A program made the translations under genes and the position numbers. From the NCBI GenBank assembly GCA_947455195.1, contig CANGMI010000003.1:261620-325619 (forward strand): 64,000 bases of DNA, read 5' to 3'. Positions within the stretch are counted from its first letter, which is position 1. Each line of letters opens with the position of its first letter. The DNA is from Pseudomonadota bacterium. Lineage in GTDB: Bacteria; Pseudomonadota; Gammaproteobacteria; Burkholderiales; SG8-39. Under the pieces are notes generated by a model. That model did no database searches, had not been told where the DNA came from, and saw only the letters and a program-made list of their open reading frames with translations. Of this stretch, positions 42,242 through 50,381 are shown piece by piece.

Positions 42242-43312
42242 CTACTCGGGTTCGATGCCGGCCAGTCGCACCATCTCGGCGTAGAGCTTCAACTGGCCTT
42301 CGAGATAGGCGCGAAACTCCTCGGGACTCGTGGGCGAGGGTTCGAAGCCCTGCTCCTGCAGTCGCTTGCGCAGGGCGGGGTCATCGAACACGCGGCGCAT
42401 CGCGGCGTTGAGGCGCGCCACCACCTCGGGCGCCATGCCCGCAGGACCGAGCAGGCCGAACCAGCCGGCATCGATGTCCATGCCCGGGATTCCCGCCTCA
42501 CCCAGCGTGGGGATATCGGGCAGGGAGGCAAGCCGGCGATGGCCGGTCACGGCCAGCGCACGCAGACGACCCGAAGCCTGGTACGGCAGCACGAGAAGCT
42601 CGTTGGACATCATGGCCTGGATCTCGCCCGAGAGCAGTGCGCCAGTGGCAAGGCCGCCGCTCTTGTAGGGCACATGCGTCATGTGCAGGCCGGCCCGTGC
42701 ATTGAAGAGTGCCCCTGCGAGATGAATGGTGTTGCCGATGCCGGGTGAGCCGTAGGCGATGTTGGTCTCGGGCCGGCGGGCCAGCGCCACGAATTCGGCA
42801 GCACTGCGCGCTGGCAGCGATGGCGTGACGGCCAGGATGAACGCCTGCTGCGAGCACAGGTTGGTGATCGGTGTGAAATCGCGCAAGGGGTCGAACGGCA
42901 GCTTGCGATAGATGCTCGGGTTCACCACCAGCGAGGCCGAGACCACGAGCAGCGTATGCCCGTCAGGGGCCGCCTTCGCCACGGCATCGGCACCAATGAT
43001 GCCGTTGGCGCCCAGCCGGTTCTCGACCACCACCGATTGCCCGGTCTGCGCTGCGTACTGCTGTCCGACCAGCCGTGCGATGGTATCGGGGGCACCCGGC
43101 CCGAAGGGCACGATGATGCGGATCGGACGGACAGCGGTGCCTTGCGCCTGCGCGGGCACTGTCCATCCGGTGAGACTGGCCAGCACGAGCGCAGCACCGA
43201 GCCCGACGCGGGCGGCCAGTGCCCGGCCGACATGCCCGGAGGTTCGTGCCCCGCTCGTCGCCACTACCGCACGGCAGACCCGCCGAACACGCCTGCGCGC
43301 ATTCACGCTCAT
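42242..43312 (-). CDS. tripartite tricarboxylate transporter (Bug/TctC) receptor, copy 7
   Basis: 356 aa with a long basic N-terminus before ALVLASLTGWTVPAQAQ. The ligand loop is IIVPFGPGAPDT, one residue shorter than in the other nine copies (PFPxGGxxD), which should reshape the pocket. The other signatures are normal: ENRLGANGIIGADAVAKAAPDG and THVPYKSGG. Its ATG overlaps the M20 peptidase stop by 4 bp, making it the last gene of the seven-gene operon running from 49201. It probably captures a carbamoyl or cyclic amide compound, or its product, though that is inference from position. Confidence 0.93.
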   Translation of the reverse strand: MSVNARRRVRRVCRAVVATSGARTSGHVGRALAARVGLGAALVLASLTGWTVPAQAQGTAVRPIRIIVPFGPGAPDTIARLVGQQYAAQTGQSVVVENRLGANGIIGADAVAKAAPDGHTLLVVSASLVVNPSIYRKLPFDPLRDFTPITNLCSQQAFILAVTPSLPARSAAEFVALARRPETNIAYGSPGIGNTIHLAGALFNARAGLHMTHVPYKSGGLATGALLSGEIQAMMSNELLVLPYQASGRLRALAVTGHRRLASLPDIPTLGEAGIPGMDIDAGWFGLLGPAGMAPEVVARLNAAMRRVFDDPALRKRLQEQGFEPSPTSPEEFRAYLEGQLKLYAEMVRLAGIEPE

Positions 43313-44517
43313 GATGATGTCGTCCCCTTCAACCCGAGCACGGCCCGCACCACATCGAACTGGATGAGCGACGCGTCGATCATCTGTGCGATGGGAATCG
43401 ATTCATTCGGCGCATGGCCCTGCCCACCCTCGCCCGGCCCGAAATCGATGATCTCGATACCGTCGCGGGCGAAGTAGCGTCCATCGAAGACGCCGACAGC
43501 ATTCACGAAACGCGCTGGCGCCCCCAGGTGGCTGGCGATGGCGGCATTGAAGGCCGCAAACATGGGCCCGTCGTCACGACTCTGGAAGCCGGCCGAGGCG
43601 GTGAGTTGGCTCACCTCGACGGTGCCCTCAGGCTCGCCGGCACTCAGGAGGCAATCGCGCAATTCGGCAAAGGCGTCAGCGGGGTTCTCGCTCGGCAGCA
43701 GACGCCGGTCGATCCGGACCTTGCAGTGCGCAGGCACCACATTGGGCTGCTCGCCCCCCTCGATGGTGCCCACATTGATCATCGAGGCCAGCTCGCCGCC
43801 CGGCGATGCGGCACGCCGGCGGGCAATGGCCGGACTCAGATCGCGCTCGACACGGGAGAGCAATCGCATCATTCGAAGAATGGCGTTGTCACCCGTCGGC
43901 GCGGCGCCGGCGTGGGCAGCACGGCCATGAGTGACCACTTGCACCCAGATTACGCCCCGTTCGGCCACGATCATCTGATTTTCGGTCGGGGCACCGACCA
44001 CCAGCATGTCGGGCCGCACCATGCCTTCGCCACGCAGTCGAGCCAGCCCGTCGGGACCGAGATTTTCCTCGTCGCCCACGAAAGTGAAGACGACCTCGCC
44101 ACGCGCCGGCCCTCCGGCGCGGGCAATTTCGCGCGCAAGCCACAGGTGACAGGCAGCAGCGCCCTTGGCGTTGGAGGCCCCAAGGCCATGCAGACGCCCC
44201 TCGCGAACCACCGGACCATACGGCTCGGTGTGCCAGGCCGCCAGGTCACCCGGGCCGATGGTGTCCACATGCACGTTGAAAACGAGCGAAGGGTGACCGC
44301 TGCCCAGTCGTGCGACCACATTGGTCGAGGCGCCGAAGCGAGGCGTGTCGACCCGGTAGCCGCTGGCGAGGAGATCGCGCGCGATGCGCTCGGCGATGGC
44401 GCTGGTATCACCCGGGGGCGAGCGTGAATCGATCGCCACCAGATCACCCAGCGTGGCAACCAGATCGCGCCCGATCGGCTCGCGGTCGACGGGGCGTCCA
44501 GATTGGCTGTGCGTCAT
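43309..44517 (-). CDS. M20-family metallopeptidase (ArgE/DapE-like deacylase)
   Basis: 402 aa. The two-zinc M20 core is visible: VFNVHVDTIGPGD (first His and the catalytic/bridging Asp), GASNAKGAAA (bridging Asp replaced by Asn in the GxxDxKG motif, see findings), FVGDEENLG (Glu pair), and late GEGGQGHAPNE (last His). Relatives remove acyl groups from amino acids. ATG 44517 shares one base with the stop of the hydantoinase-type gene upstream, so it is coupled to it. In this context it could hydrolyse an N-carbamoyl or N-acyl amino acid released by the ring-opening enzyme. Confidence 0.87.
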   Translation of the reverse strand: MTHSQSGRPVDREPIGRDLVATLGDLVAIDSRSPPGDTSAIAERIARDLLASGYRVDTPRFGASTNVVARLGSGHPSLVFNVHVDTIGPGDLAAWHTEPYGPVVREGRLHGLGASNAKGAAACHLWLAREIARAGGPARGEVVFTFVGDEENLGPDGLARLRGEGMVRPDMLVVGAPTENQMIVAERGVIWVQVVTHGRAAHAGAAPTGDNAILRMMRLLSRVERDLSPAIARRRAASPGGELASMINVGTIEGGEQPNVVPAHCKVRIDRRLLPSENPADAFAELRDCLLSAGEPEGTVEVSQLTASAGFQSRDDGPMFAAFNAAIASHLGAPARFVNAVGVFDGRYFARDGIEIIDFGPGEGGQGHAPNESIPIAQMIDASLIQFDVVRAVLGLKGTTSS

Positions 44518-45935
44518 CAGGGACGCCAGGCGGTGATCGACTCGGTGGTGTGCTCGAGATTGCGCGGCGCGGCCGGCGCCATCTGCTGCGTGGCCTTCAC
44601 CGAGCGCCCCCAACCGCGGTCACCCACCAGTGCACCGTCCTTCGCGACGACACGGCCCCGCACCATCGTGAGCACCGGGCCGGCCGTGGTACGCCAGCCA
44701 TGCCAGGGCGAGATCTTCGACTTCGAGAAGAGCGACTCATCGCGAATGTCGCGCTCGAGCGCCATGTCGACCAGCACGATGTCGGCATCGGCGCCGACCT
44801 GGAGCACACCCTTGTGCGGATACAGACCCCAGGCTCGGGCCGGGTTCACACAGGCCCAGCGCACGTAGTCGTTGAGGGTCATGCGCCCGGCGTTCACCTG
44901 AGTGAGCATGAGGGGCATCTGGGTCTGCACACCGGGGAAGCCGCATTCGCAGTTCCAGATCGTGTCGCGGCGTTTTTCCTCGATGGTGTGCGGCGCATGG
45001 TCGGTCGCAATCATGTCGACCGTGCCGTCGTGCAGGGCCTCCCACAGCGCCACGTCGTGCCCGGGCTCGCGGATCGGCGGGTTCACCTTGGCAAGACCAT
45101 GCATGGTCTTCATCTGCTCGCTGGTGAGGAGCAGGTACTGCGGGCAGGTCTCCACCGTGACATCGACCCCGCGGCGCTTGGCATCGCGCACGAAATAAAG
45201 ACCATCGCGCGAGCTCTTGTGGGCGATGTGCAGACGCGCACCGGTCCACTCGGCAAAGAGCGTGGCGCGACTCACCGCTTCCATCGCGGCAATGGCCGGG
45301 CGCGCGGCCAGATGGGCGAGCGGATCGACGCGCCCGGCGGCCTCGAGCTTGCCCTGGCGGCGCGCCATGATCGAGGCATTCTCGGCGTGCACCGTGCACC
45401 GAAGGCCGAGCCGGGCCAGGATCTCGAAGCCCTCGAGCATCGCGCCATCAGTCGGGGCCGGCAGATTGCCGAAGGTATTGCCCATGAAGCACTTGAAGCT
45501 TGCTGCCCCGGCGGCAGCCAGGTCTGCAAGCTGGTCGATGTTGTTCTCGGCGAGCAGGCCGTAGATGCCGAAGTCGACATGAGCATCCCGGCTGGCGATG
45601 CCGATCTTCTGCTCCATCGCTGCCACGGTGCCGGTCGGGGGGTTGGTGTTGGGCATCTCGAACACGGTGGTCACACCACCCAGGGCAGCCGCACCGGTAC
45701 CGGTATGCCAGTCTTCCTTGTACTCATAGCCAGGCGTACGAAAGTGCACGTGGGAGTCGATGGCACCCGGAATCACGTACTTGCCGGTGGCGTCGATCAC
45801 CTGCGCAGCCGGTGGCATCAGGGCCTCATCACCGATGGCAACGATGCGCTCGCCCACGATGGCGATGGCCGCCTCGACGGTCGACTCGGGGCTCACCACC
45901 TTGCCACCGCGGATCAGGATGTCGATCTTGTTCAT
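44517..45935 (-). CDS. dihydroorotase/hydantoinase/allantoinase-type cyclic amidohydrolase
   Basis: 472 aa with every metal ligand of the dinuclear cyclic amidohydrolases: H62 and H64 (SHVHFR), carboxylated K148 (SFKCFMG), H183 (VHAEN), H239 (LHIAH), D312 (TDHAPH). The ADAAGKYVIPGAID-type entry and GYEYKEDWHTGT strand resemble allantoinases and L-hydantoinases. It opens a ring C-N bond in hydantoins, allantoin or dihydropyrimidines. With a D-carbamoylase and an M20 hydrolase in the same operon, a hydantoin-like substrate is the best guess, but allantoin cannot be excluded. It is followed by the M20 gene with a one-base overlap. Confidence 0.9.
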   Translation of the reverse strand: MNKIDILIRGGKVVSPESTVEAAIAIVGERIVAIGDEALMPPAAQVIDATGKYVIPGAIDSHVHFRTPGYEYKEDWHTGTGAAALGGVTTVFEMPNTNPPTGTVAAMEQKIGIASRDAHVDFGIYGLLAENNIDQLADLAAAGAASFKCFMGNTFGNLPAPTDGAMLEGFEILARLGLRCTVHAENASIMARRQGKLEAAGRVDPLAHLAARPAIAAMEAVSRATLFAEWTGARLHIAHKSSRDGLYFVRDAKRRGVDVTVETCPQYLLLTSEQMKTMHGLAKVNPPIREPGHDVALWEALHDGTVDMIATDHAPHTIEEKRRDTIWNCECGFPGVQTQMPLMLTQVNAGRMTLNDYVRWACVNPARAWGLYPHKGVLQVGADADIVLVDMALERDIRDESLFSKSKISPWHGWRTTAGPVLTMVRGRVVAKDGALVGDRGWGRSVKATQQMAPAAPRNLEHTTESITAWRP

Positions 45936-46022
45936 GTCTTCCCCATCATGTGAGTCGTGCCAGGCCTGAGTGCCGGCAGGTGCACCGTGAATGCAGGCGC
46001 AGGCCCGAGTTTACGCGAGCGC

Positions 46023-46988
46023 TCAGAGCCCGAGCAGGCGGGCCGCATTGCCCCCCAGAATCGCCGCCTTGTCCTCGGCCGCGAGATCAAGCGCATCGAC
46101 ATGCGCCGTGTCGGCGTCGATGTAGGGATCATCGGTTGCGAACAGCAGATGGTCGGCACCGGCAAAGCCGATGGCCATGTCGAGTACCGGGCCGAAGAAC
46201 GACGCGGTGTCGTAGTAGAGCTGCTTCGCATAGACACTGGGCAACTGCGAGATGTGCTCGCGGCAGGCCGGGAAGATGCGAAAACCGTTGTCGAGGCGCT
46301 CGATGAGGGTGAGCAGGGTGCCCCCGGTGTGGGCCAGAACGATGGCGATGTCGGGATGGCGCTCGAGAACCCCGCCGTAGATGAGACGGGTGGCCGCGAG
46401 CGTGGTGTCAAACGGGAACCCGACCCGCAGCGGCAGTTCGTAACCGTCCATGCCCGAGGTATTGGCCGGGAACATCGGGTGCATGAAGGCGGGCAGCGAG
46501 AGGGCACTCATCTGCTCCCAGAGCGGCTCGAACATCGGGTCATCGAGCTGGCGGCCACTGACGTTGGAACCCAGCGCAATGCCGCGCATGCCCAGGTCGT
46601 TGACTGCCCGGTCGAGTTCACGCATCGAGGCATCGATGTCGCCCAGGGGAAGACTGGCCATGCCCACGAATCGATCGGGATGCGCAGCGCACATCTCGTA
46701 AACCCGGTCGTTGATCATGCGCGCCACCTCGATCTGGATACTCGGCTCCCAGGCGTAGACATTGGGGGTACTGAGCGAGATGGCCCGCATGTCGATGCCC
46801 TTTCGATCCATCGCACGCAGGCGATCATCGACCTCGAACATGTCGGGTCGCGACCAGGCCACGGTATTGCCATCGCGTCCCAGAAAGGTCTTGTCGCCGC
46901 TCTCGGTCACCTCGAGCCCCAGGTGGGTGCGCAACTGCTCGAGATATTGTCGATCGACGATGTGGGCGTGAATGTCGATGCAGGTCAT
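46023..46988 (-). CDS. ACMSD-like amidohydrolase (amidohydrolase 2 family)
   Basis: 321 aa. The metal site begins H7-x-H9 (IDIHAHIV) and continues with the His of AFMHPMF, the His of LAHTGG and the Asp of ATDDPY, the pattern of alpha-amino-carboxymuconate-semialdehyde decarboxylase relatives. Members decarboxylate or hydrate aromatic and muconate acids without oxidation. AAGGAG precedes ATG 46988. It is the fourth gene of the seven-gene operon, after the CHR pair and before the hydantoinase-type gene, with about 90-100 bp on each side. It is a paralogue in type to the gene at 59063. Confidence 0.9.
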   Translation of the reverse strand: MTCIDIHAHIVDRQYLEQLRTHLGLEVTESGDKTFLGRDGNTVAWSRPDMFEVDDRLRAMDRKGIDMRAISLSTPNVYAWEPSIQIEVARMINDRVYEMCAAHPDRFVGMASLPLGDIDASMRELDRAVNDLGMRGIALGSNVSGRQLDDPMFEPLWEQMSALSLPAFMHPMFPANTSGMDGYELPLRVGFPFDTTLAATRLIYGGVLERHPDIAIVLAHTGGTLLTLIERLDNGFRIFPACREHISQLPSVYAKQLYYDTASFFGPVLDMAIGFAGADHLLFATDDPYIDADTAHVDALDLAAEDKAAILGGNAARLLGL

Positions 46989-47088
46989 GCGAACTCCTTG
47001 GACAGACGATGCGGCCTGCGGGACGCAAGGCCGGAAACGGGGACAGGCCGGGCAAGGCGCAGCAACCCATACCGGACATACCCCGAGT

Positions 47089-47616
47089 TCAGAGGATACC
47101 GCTCAGCCCGAGGATTGCGCCAAGCGCGATGAGCCAGAGCGGACTCAGCCGGGTTTTCAACACCACCACGGCCGTGACCGCCGTCAGCAGATAGGCCGTC
47201 GGTCCGTGCGCGGCGGCCACCGTGATGAGGCAGCCACCGGACAGGGCCAGGCCGACGATGACCGGAAAGAGGCCTGCCTGGATCACCCGGCGCCATCGGG
47301 CCCCCTGGAACCGATCCCAGACCAGCACGACCAGCATCGCCAGCAGGGCCGAAGGGCCGGCCATGGCGAGCGTCGCCACCAGCGCGCCCGGAATGCCGGC
47401 CACGTGGTAGCCAATGAGACTGACCACCAGCACGTTCGGGCCGGGCATCGCGTACCCCAGGCCGTACAGGTCGGCAAAGGTGCGCGCGTCCATCCATTGA
47501 TGGTGCTCGACCACCACCCGCTGGATCTCGGTGAGGGCCGAGGTCATGCCGCCAAACGAGAGCACCGAGAGAATCGAGAATTCGACCGCCAGGTCGATGA
47601 GCGACGCCTCGTTCAT
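47089..47616 (-). CDS. half-size CHR (chromate-type) transporter, C-terminal-type half
   Basis: 175 aa, one CHR domain with about six membrane helices. The conserved SFGGMTSALTEIQRVVVEHH and YAMPGPNVLVVSLIGYHVAG motifs are present. Half-size CHR proteins work in pairs. Its ATG overlaps the stop of the partner half by 4 bp, so the two are made together. The family name comes from chromate export, but many members move other anions. Embedded between a carbamoylase and catabolic hydrolases, an organic anion is a reasonable guess. Confidence 0.9.
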   Translation of the reverse strand: MNEASLIDLAVEFSILSVLSFGGMTSALTEIQRVVVEHHQWMDARTFADLYGLGYAMPGPNVLVVSLIGYHVAGIPGALVATLAMAGPSALLAMLVVLVWDRFQGARWRRVIQAGLFPVIVGLALSGGCLITVAAAHGPTAYLLTAVTAVVVLKTRLSPLWLIALGAILGLSGIL

Positions 47617-48248
47617 CGCACGCGCCTTGAGGCCATCAGGACGCCGAGTGGCCCCATCGTCGCAAGCACCACCGGCAGACTCAGCCGGAAGAACACCACC
47701 GCCACGAAGGTCAGCACGGCCACGAGGGCAATCGGATTACGCAGGCTGGGCGCTGCCGCGGTCTTCAGACCGAACGAGAGCATGAGCCCGGCGGCGACCG
47801 GGGCTATGCCTTGCATCGCATTCTTCACCGCCGGTACATCCCCGAACCGGGCGTAGAGCATCCCCAGGATCAGCACGAAGATGAGCGGCACGGTCATGAT
47901 GGCGATCGACGACACCACCATGCCCGTGGTCCCGCGCAGATGCCGGCTCACCGCCGCAATGAGGTTGAAGACATTGGGCCCGGGCATGAACTGGGCGATC
48001 GAGAGGCCGTTGTTGAACTCCTCGGCCGTCAGCCAGCCGCGCTCCTCGACCATGAGCCGGCGCAACCAGACGATGGAGCCGCCAAACCCGGTGGCGCCCA
48101 CCATGGCATGGGTCCAGAAGAGCGTTGCCAGAGAAGGGGGCTCCCGGCCGGGGCTGCCCTCGGGGCCCGTGCGATGAGGGTCGCTGCGAGAGTGAACGGG
48201 CGCCTCACCGCCGCGCGCCTGGGCTGCGTCATCCCGAACGATCGTCAT
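47613..48248 (-). CDS. half-size CHR (chromate-type) transporter, N-terminal-type half
   Basis: 211 aa inner-membrane protein. A polar 38-residue leader precedes the CHR domain, which shows GATGFGGSIVWLRRLMVEE and IAQFMPGPNVFNLIAAVSRH. It pairs with the half encoded immediately downstream (4-bp overlap) to form a full bidomain carrier of opposite-topology halves. The start also overlaps the carbamoylase stop by 4 bp, so the three genes are a tightly coupled block. Confidence 0.9.
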   Translation of the reverse strand: MTIVRDDAAQARGGEAPVHSRSDPHRTGPEGSPGREPPSLATLFWTHAMVGATGFGGSIVWLRRLMVEERGWLTAEEFNNGLSIAQFMPGPNVFNLIAAVSRHLRGTTGMVVSSIAIMTVPLIFVLILGMLYARFGDVPAVKNAMQGIAPVAAGLMLSFGLKTAAAPSLRNPIALVAVLTFVAVVFFRLSLPVVLATMGPLGVLMASRRVR

Positions 48249-49201
48249 GTCGTGTCTCCGGCAGGAACGTCTCCCAGGGGAGCGCCGGCCCCGGTGCGCT
48301 CGAGAATGAGCCCGTAGTGCTCGGGGCGTCGATGCGCGGCGAAGTTGAAGACGTTCTGGCGAAAGCGATCGCCGACCGCCAGATCGGCATTCACGAAGAT
48401 CACCTCATCGTCCTCGGATTGCGACTGCGCCATGATTTCGCCACTGGGCGACACGATGACCGAACCGCCGATCATGTGAAAGCCATCCTCGAAGCCGGCC
48501 TTGGCCGCCGCCGCCACCCACAGCGCGTTCTGATAGGCCGCCGACTGCAGGGTGAGCAGATGATGGAACATCCGCAGGTGCGGCGGCTCGGGCCAGTGGA
48601 TGTTGACCGAGGGCGTACTGAACCCCAGGGTCACGATCTCGGCGCTCTGCAGCCCCAGCACCCGGAAGGTCTCGGGCCAGCGGCGATCGTTGCAGATGCA
48701 CATGCCGATGCGCGCATCCAGTGCGGTCCAGGCACGAAAGCCCTCGTTGCCCACCTGGAAATAGCGCTTTTCCAGATGCTGGAAGGGTGCCGCGGGCTTG
48801 TGATCGGCGTGCCCCGGCAGATGAATCTTGCGATAGCGGCCCACAATCCGGCCCTGCGCATCCACGAGAATCTGGGTATTGAAGCGCTCGCCTCGGGGGG
48901 TCAGTTCGGCAAACCCGAGGGTAAAGCCGATTCCCAGGTCGCGTGCACGCTCGAAGAGCACGCGCGTCTCGGAGCCGGGCATCTCGCGCTCGTAGAACCG
49001 GTCGAGCGCCTCACCGTCCTCGAGCCAGTAGCGCGGAAAGAACGTCGTGAGTGCGAGTTCGGGAAACACCACGAGGCGGGCGCCACGACTGGCCGCCTCG
49101 CTCATCAGCGCGAGCAGTCGCGCCACGGCCGAGGCGCGGCTGTCGGCCTGATGAACCGGCCCCATCTGGGCCACGGCAAGCCCGAAGGGGCGACGGGTCA
49201 T
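48245..49201 (-). CDS. N-carbamoyl-D-amino acid hydrolase (nitrilase superfamily)
   Basis: 318 aa. It hydrolyses N-carbamoyl-D-amino acids to the D-amino acid, CO2 and ammonia. The catalytic triad is E48 (VVFPELALTTFFPRYW), K125 (YRKIHLPGH) and C170 (CICNDRRWPE), and the similarity to the Agrobacterium enzyme runs the whole length, including FQHLEKRYF and FHHLLTLQSAAYQNALW. AGGAGA precedes ATG 49201, the first gene of the operon. Paired with the hydantoinase-type enzyme three genes downstream, it completes a D-hydantoin to D-amino acid route. Confidence 0.92.
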   Translation of the reverse strand: MTRRPFGLAVAQMGPVHQADSRASAVARLLALMSEAASRGARLVVFPELALTTFFPRYWLEDGEALDRFYEREMPGSETRVLFERARDLGIGFTLGFAELTPRGERFNTQILVDAQGRIVGRYRKIHLPGHADHKPAAPFQHLEKRYFQVGNEGFRAWTALDARIGMCICNDRRWPETFRVLGLQSAEIVTLGFSTPSVNIHWPEPPHLRMFHHLLTLQSAAYQNALWVAAAAKAGFEDGFHMIGGSVIVSPSGEIMAQSQSEDDEVIFVNADLAVGDRFRQNVFNFAAHRRPEHYGLILERTGAGAPLGDVPAGDTT

Positions 49202-49304
49202 GACATCTCCTGCAATCGATCGGTGCTCGGGCATACTCATTGCTTGGGCGATGCTTGCCTCGACGCAGCCTGCATCCTATCCACCCCACCGCGGAATCAC
49301 AAAC

Positions 49305-50381
49305 ATGGCCCCTTGCCTGCCCCTGACTGCCCCGGCCTCGCGCCACCCCCATCGTCGCCCGCTGCTGCGCACCCTCGCCTGCCTTGCCGCTGCAGCCGCC
49401 AGCCTCGCCGGGCTCGGCTTTCCGGCGGCGCAGGCCGACACGCCGGTGAAGTTCTCGCTCAACTTCAAGCCCGATGGGTCGAACGCTGCCTGGTTCCTCG
49501 CCGCCGAACGCGGCTATTTCAAGGAGGCGGGACTCGAGGTCGCCCTCGACACCTCGGCCGGCACCGGCGACGTGATCCAGCGCCTGGCCTCGAACACCTA
49601 TGACCTGGGGTGCGCCGACATCGGCACGCTGATCGAATTTGCCGGGCGCAATCCGCAACAGGCGCCGGTGACGATCATGGTGCTCTACGCACGCTCACCC
49701 CTTGCCATCGTCAGCTTCAAGAAGGCGGGCATCAACAAGCCGGCCGACCTCATCGGCAAGCGCATGGGGGCACCGGCCAACGACGGCGCGTTCCGCATGT
49801 GGCCCACGTTTGCCAAGGCTGCCGGGGTGGATGCCTCGAAGGTGCAGAACCAGAATGTCGATATCCGCGTACGCGAGACGATGCTGGTGCGCGGTGACTA
49901 CGAGGGCGCCTATGGCTACGACTCGAGCATGTGGTTCAACCTGAAGCCCATGGGCGTGAAACTCGAGGACCTCTCGTTCCTTCGCTATGCCGACTACGGT
50001 CTGGACTTCTACGGCAACTCGCTGATGGTATCGCGCAAGTTCATGGCCGAGCACCCGAAGGAAGTCGAGGCCTTCGCACGAATCACCGCACGCGCCTGGC
50101 GCGAGGCGATGGCTGATCCGAAGGCGGCGGTTGCCGCGCTCTACAAGCGCGAGCCACTGATCAATGTGGACGTCGAGATCGAAAAGCTGCAGTGGCTCAC
50201 GAAAAACCAGCTCACCACGCCGCAGACGCGTGCCGAGGGCATGGGGGCGGTCGACATCGGGCGCCTCGACAAGCAGATCTCGGCCATCACCGAAGCCTTC
50301 CAGCTGCCCACGCATCCGGCAACCGGCGCCATCTACGACGCGAAGTTCCTGCCCTCGCGTGCCGAGCGGCAACTGCCCTAG
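49305..50381 (+). CDS. NitT/TauT-type ABC solute-binding protein
   Basis: 358 aa. A Tat- or Sec-type leader with RRPLLRTLACLAAAAASLAG is followed by the NMT1-like fold: VKFSLNFKPDGSNAAWFLAA, RGYFKEAGLEV, and the NTYDLGCADIGTLIEF switch region. These proteins feed ABC importers of sulfonates, nitrate or pyrimidine-like compounds; no permease or ATPase gene is in the window. It is divergent from the carbamoylase operon across 103 bp, which suggests shared control. The 3' end overlaps the convergent phospholipase-D gene by 4 bp. Confidence 0.88.
   Translation: MAPCLPLTAPASRHPHRRPLLRTLACLAAAAASLAGLGFPAAQADTPVKFSLNFKPDGSNAAWFLAAERGYFKEAGLEVALDTSAGTGDVIQRLASNTYDLGCADIGTLIEFAGRNPQQAPVTIMVLYARSPLAIVSFKKAGINKPADLIGKRMGAPANDGAFRMWPTFAKAAGVDASKVQNQNVDIRVRETMLVRGDYEGAYGYDSSMWFNLKPMGVKLEDLSFLRYADYGLDFYGNSLMVSRKFMAEHPKEVEAFARITARAWREAMADPKAAVAALYKREPLINVDVEIEKLQWLTKNQLTTPQTRAEGMGAVDIGRLDKQISAITEAFQLPTHPATGAIYDAKFLPSRAERQLP

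Noticed and set aside
47089-48248. A chromate-resistance locus
   Set aside because: The CHR pair is embedded in and translationally coupled to a catabolic operon, with no other metal-resistance gene, so the family name should not be taken as function.
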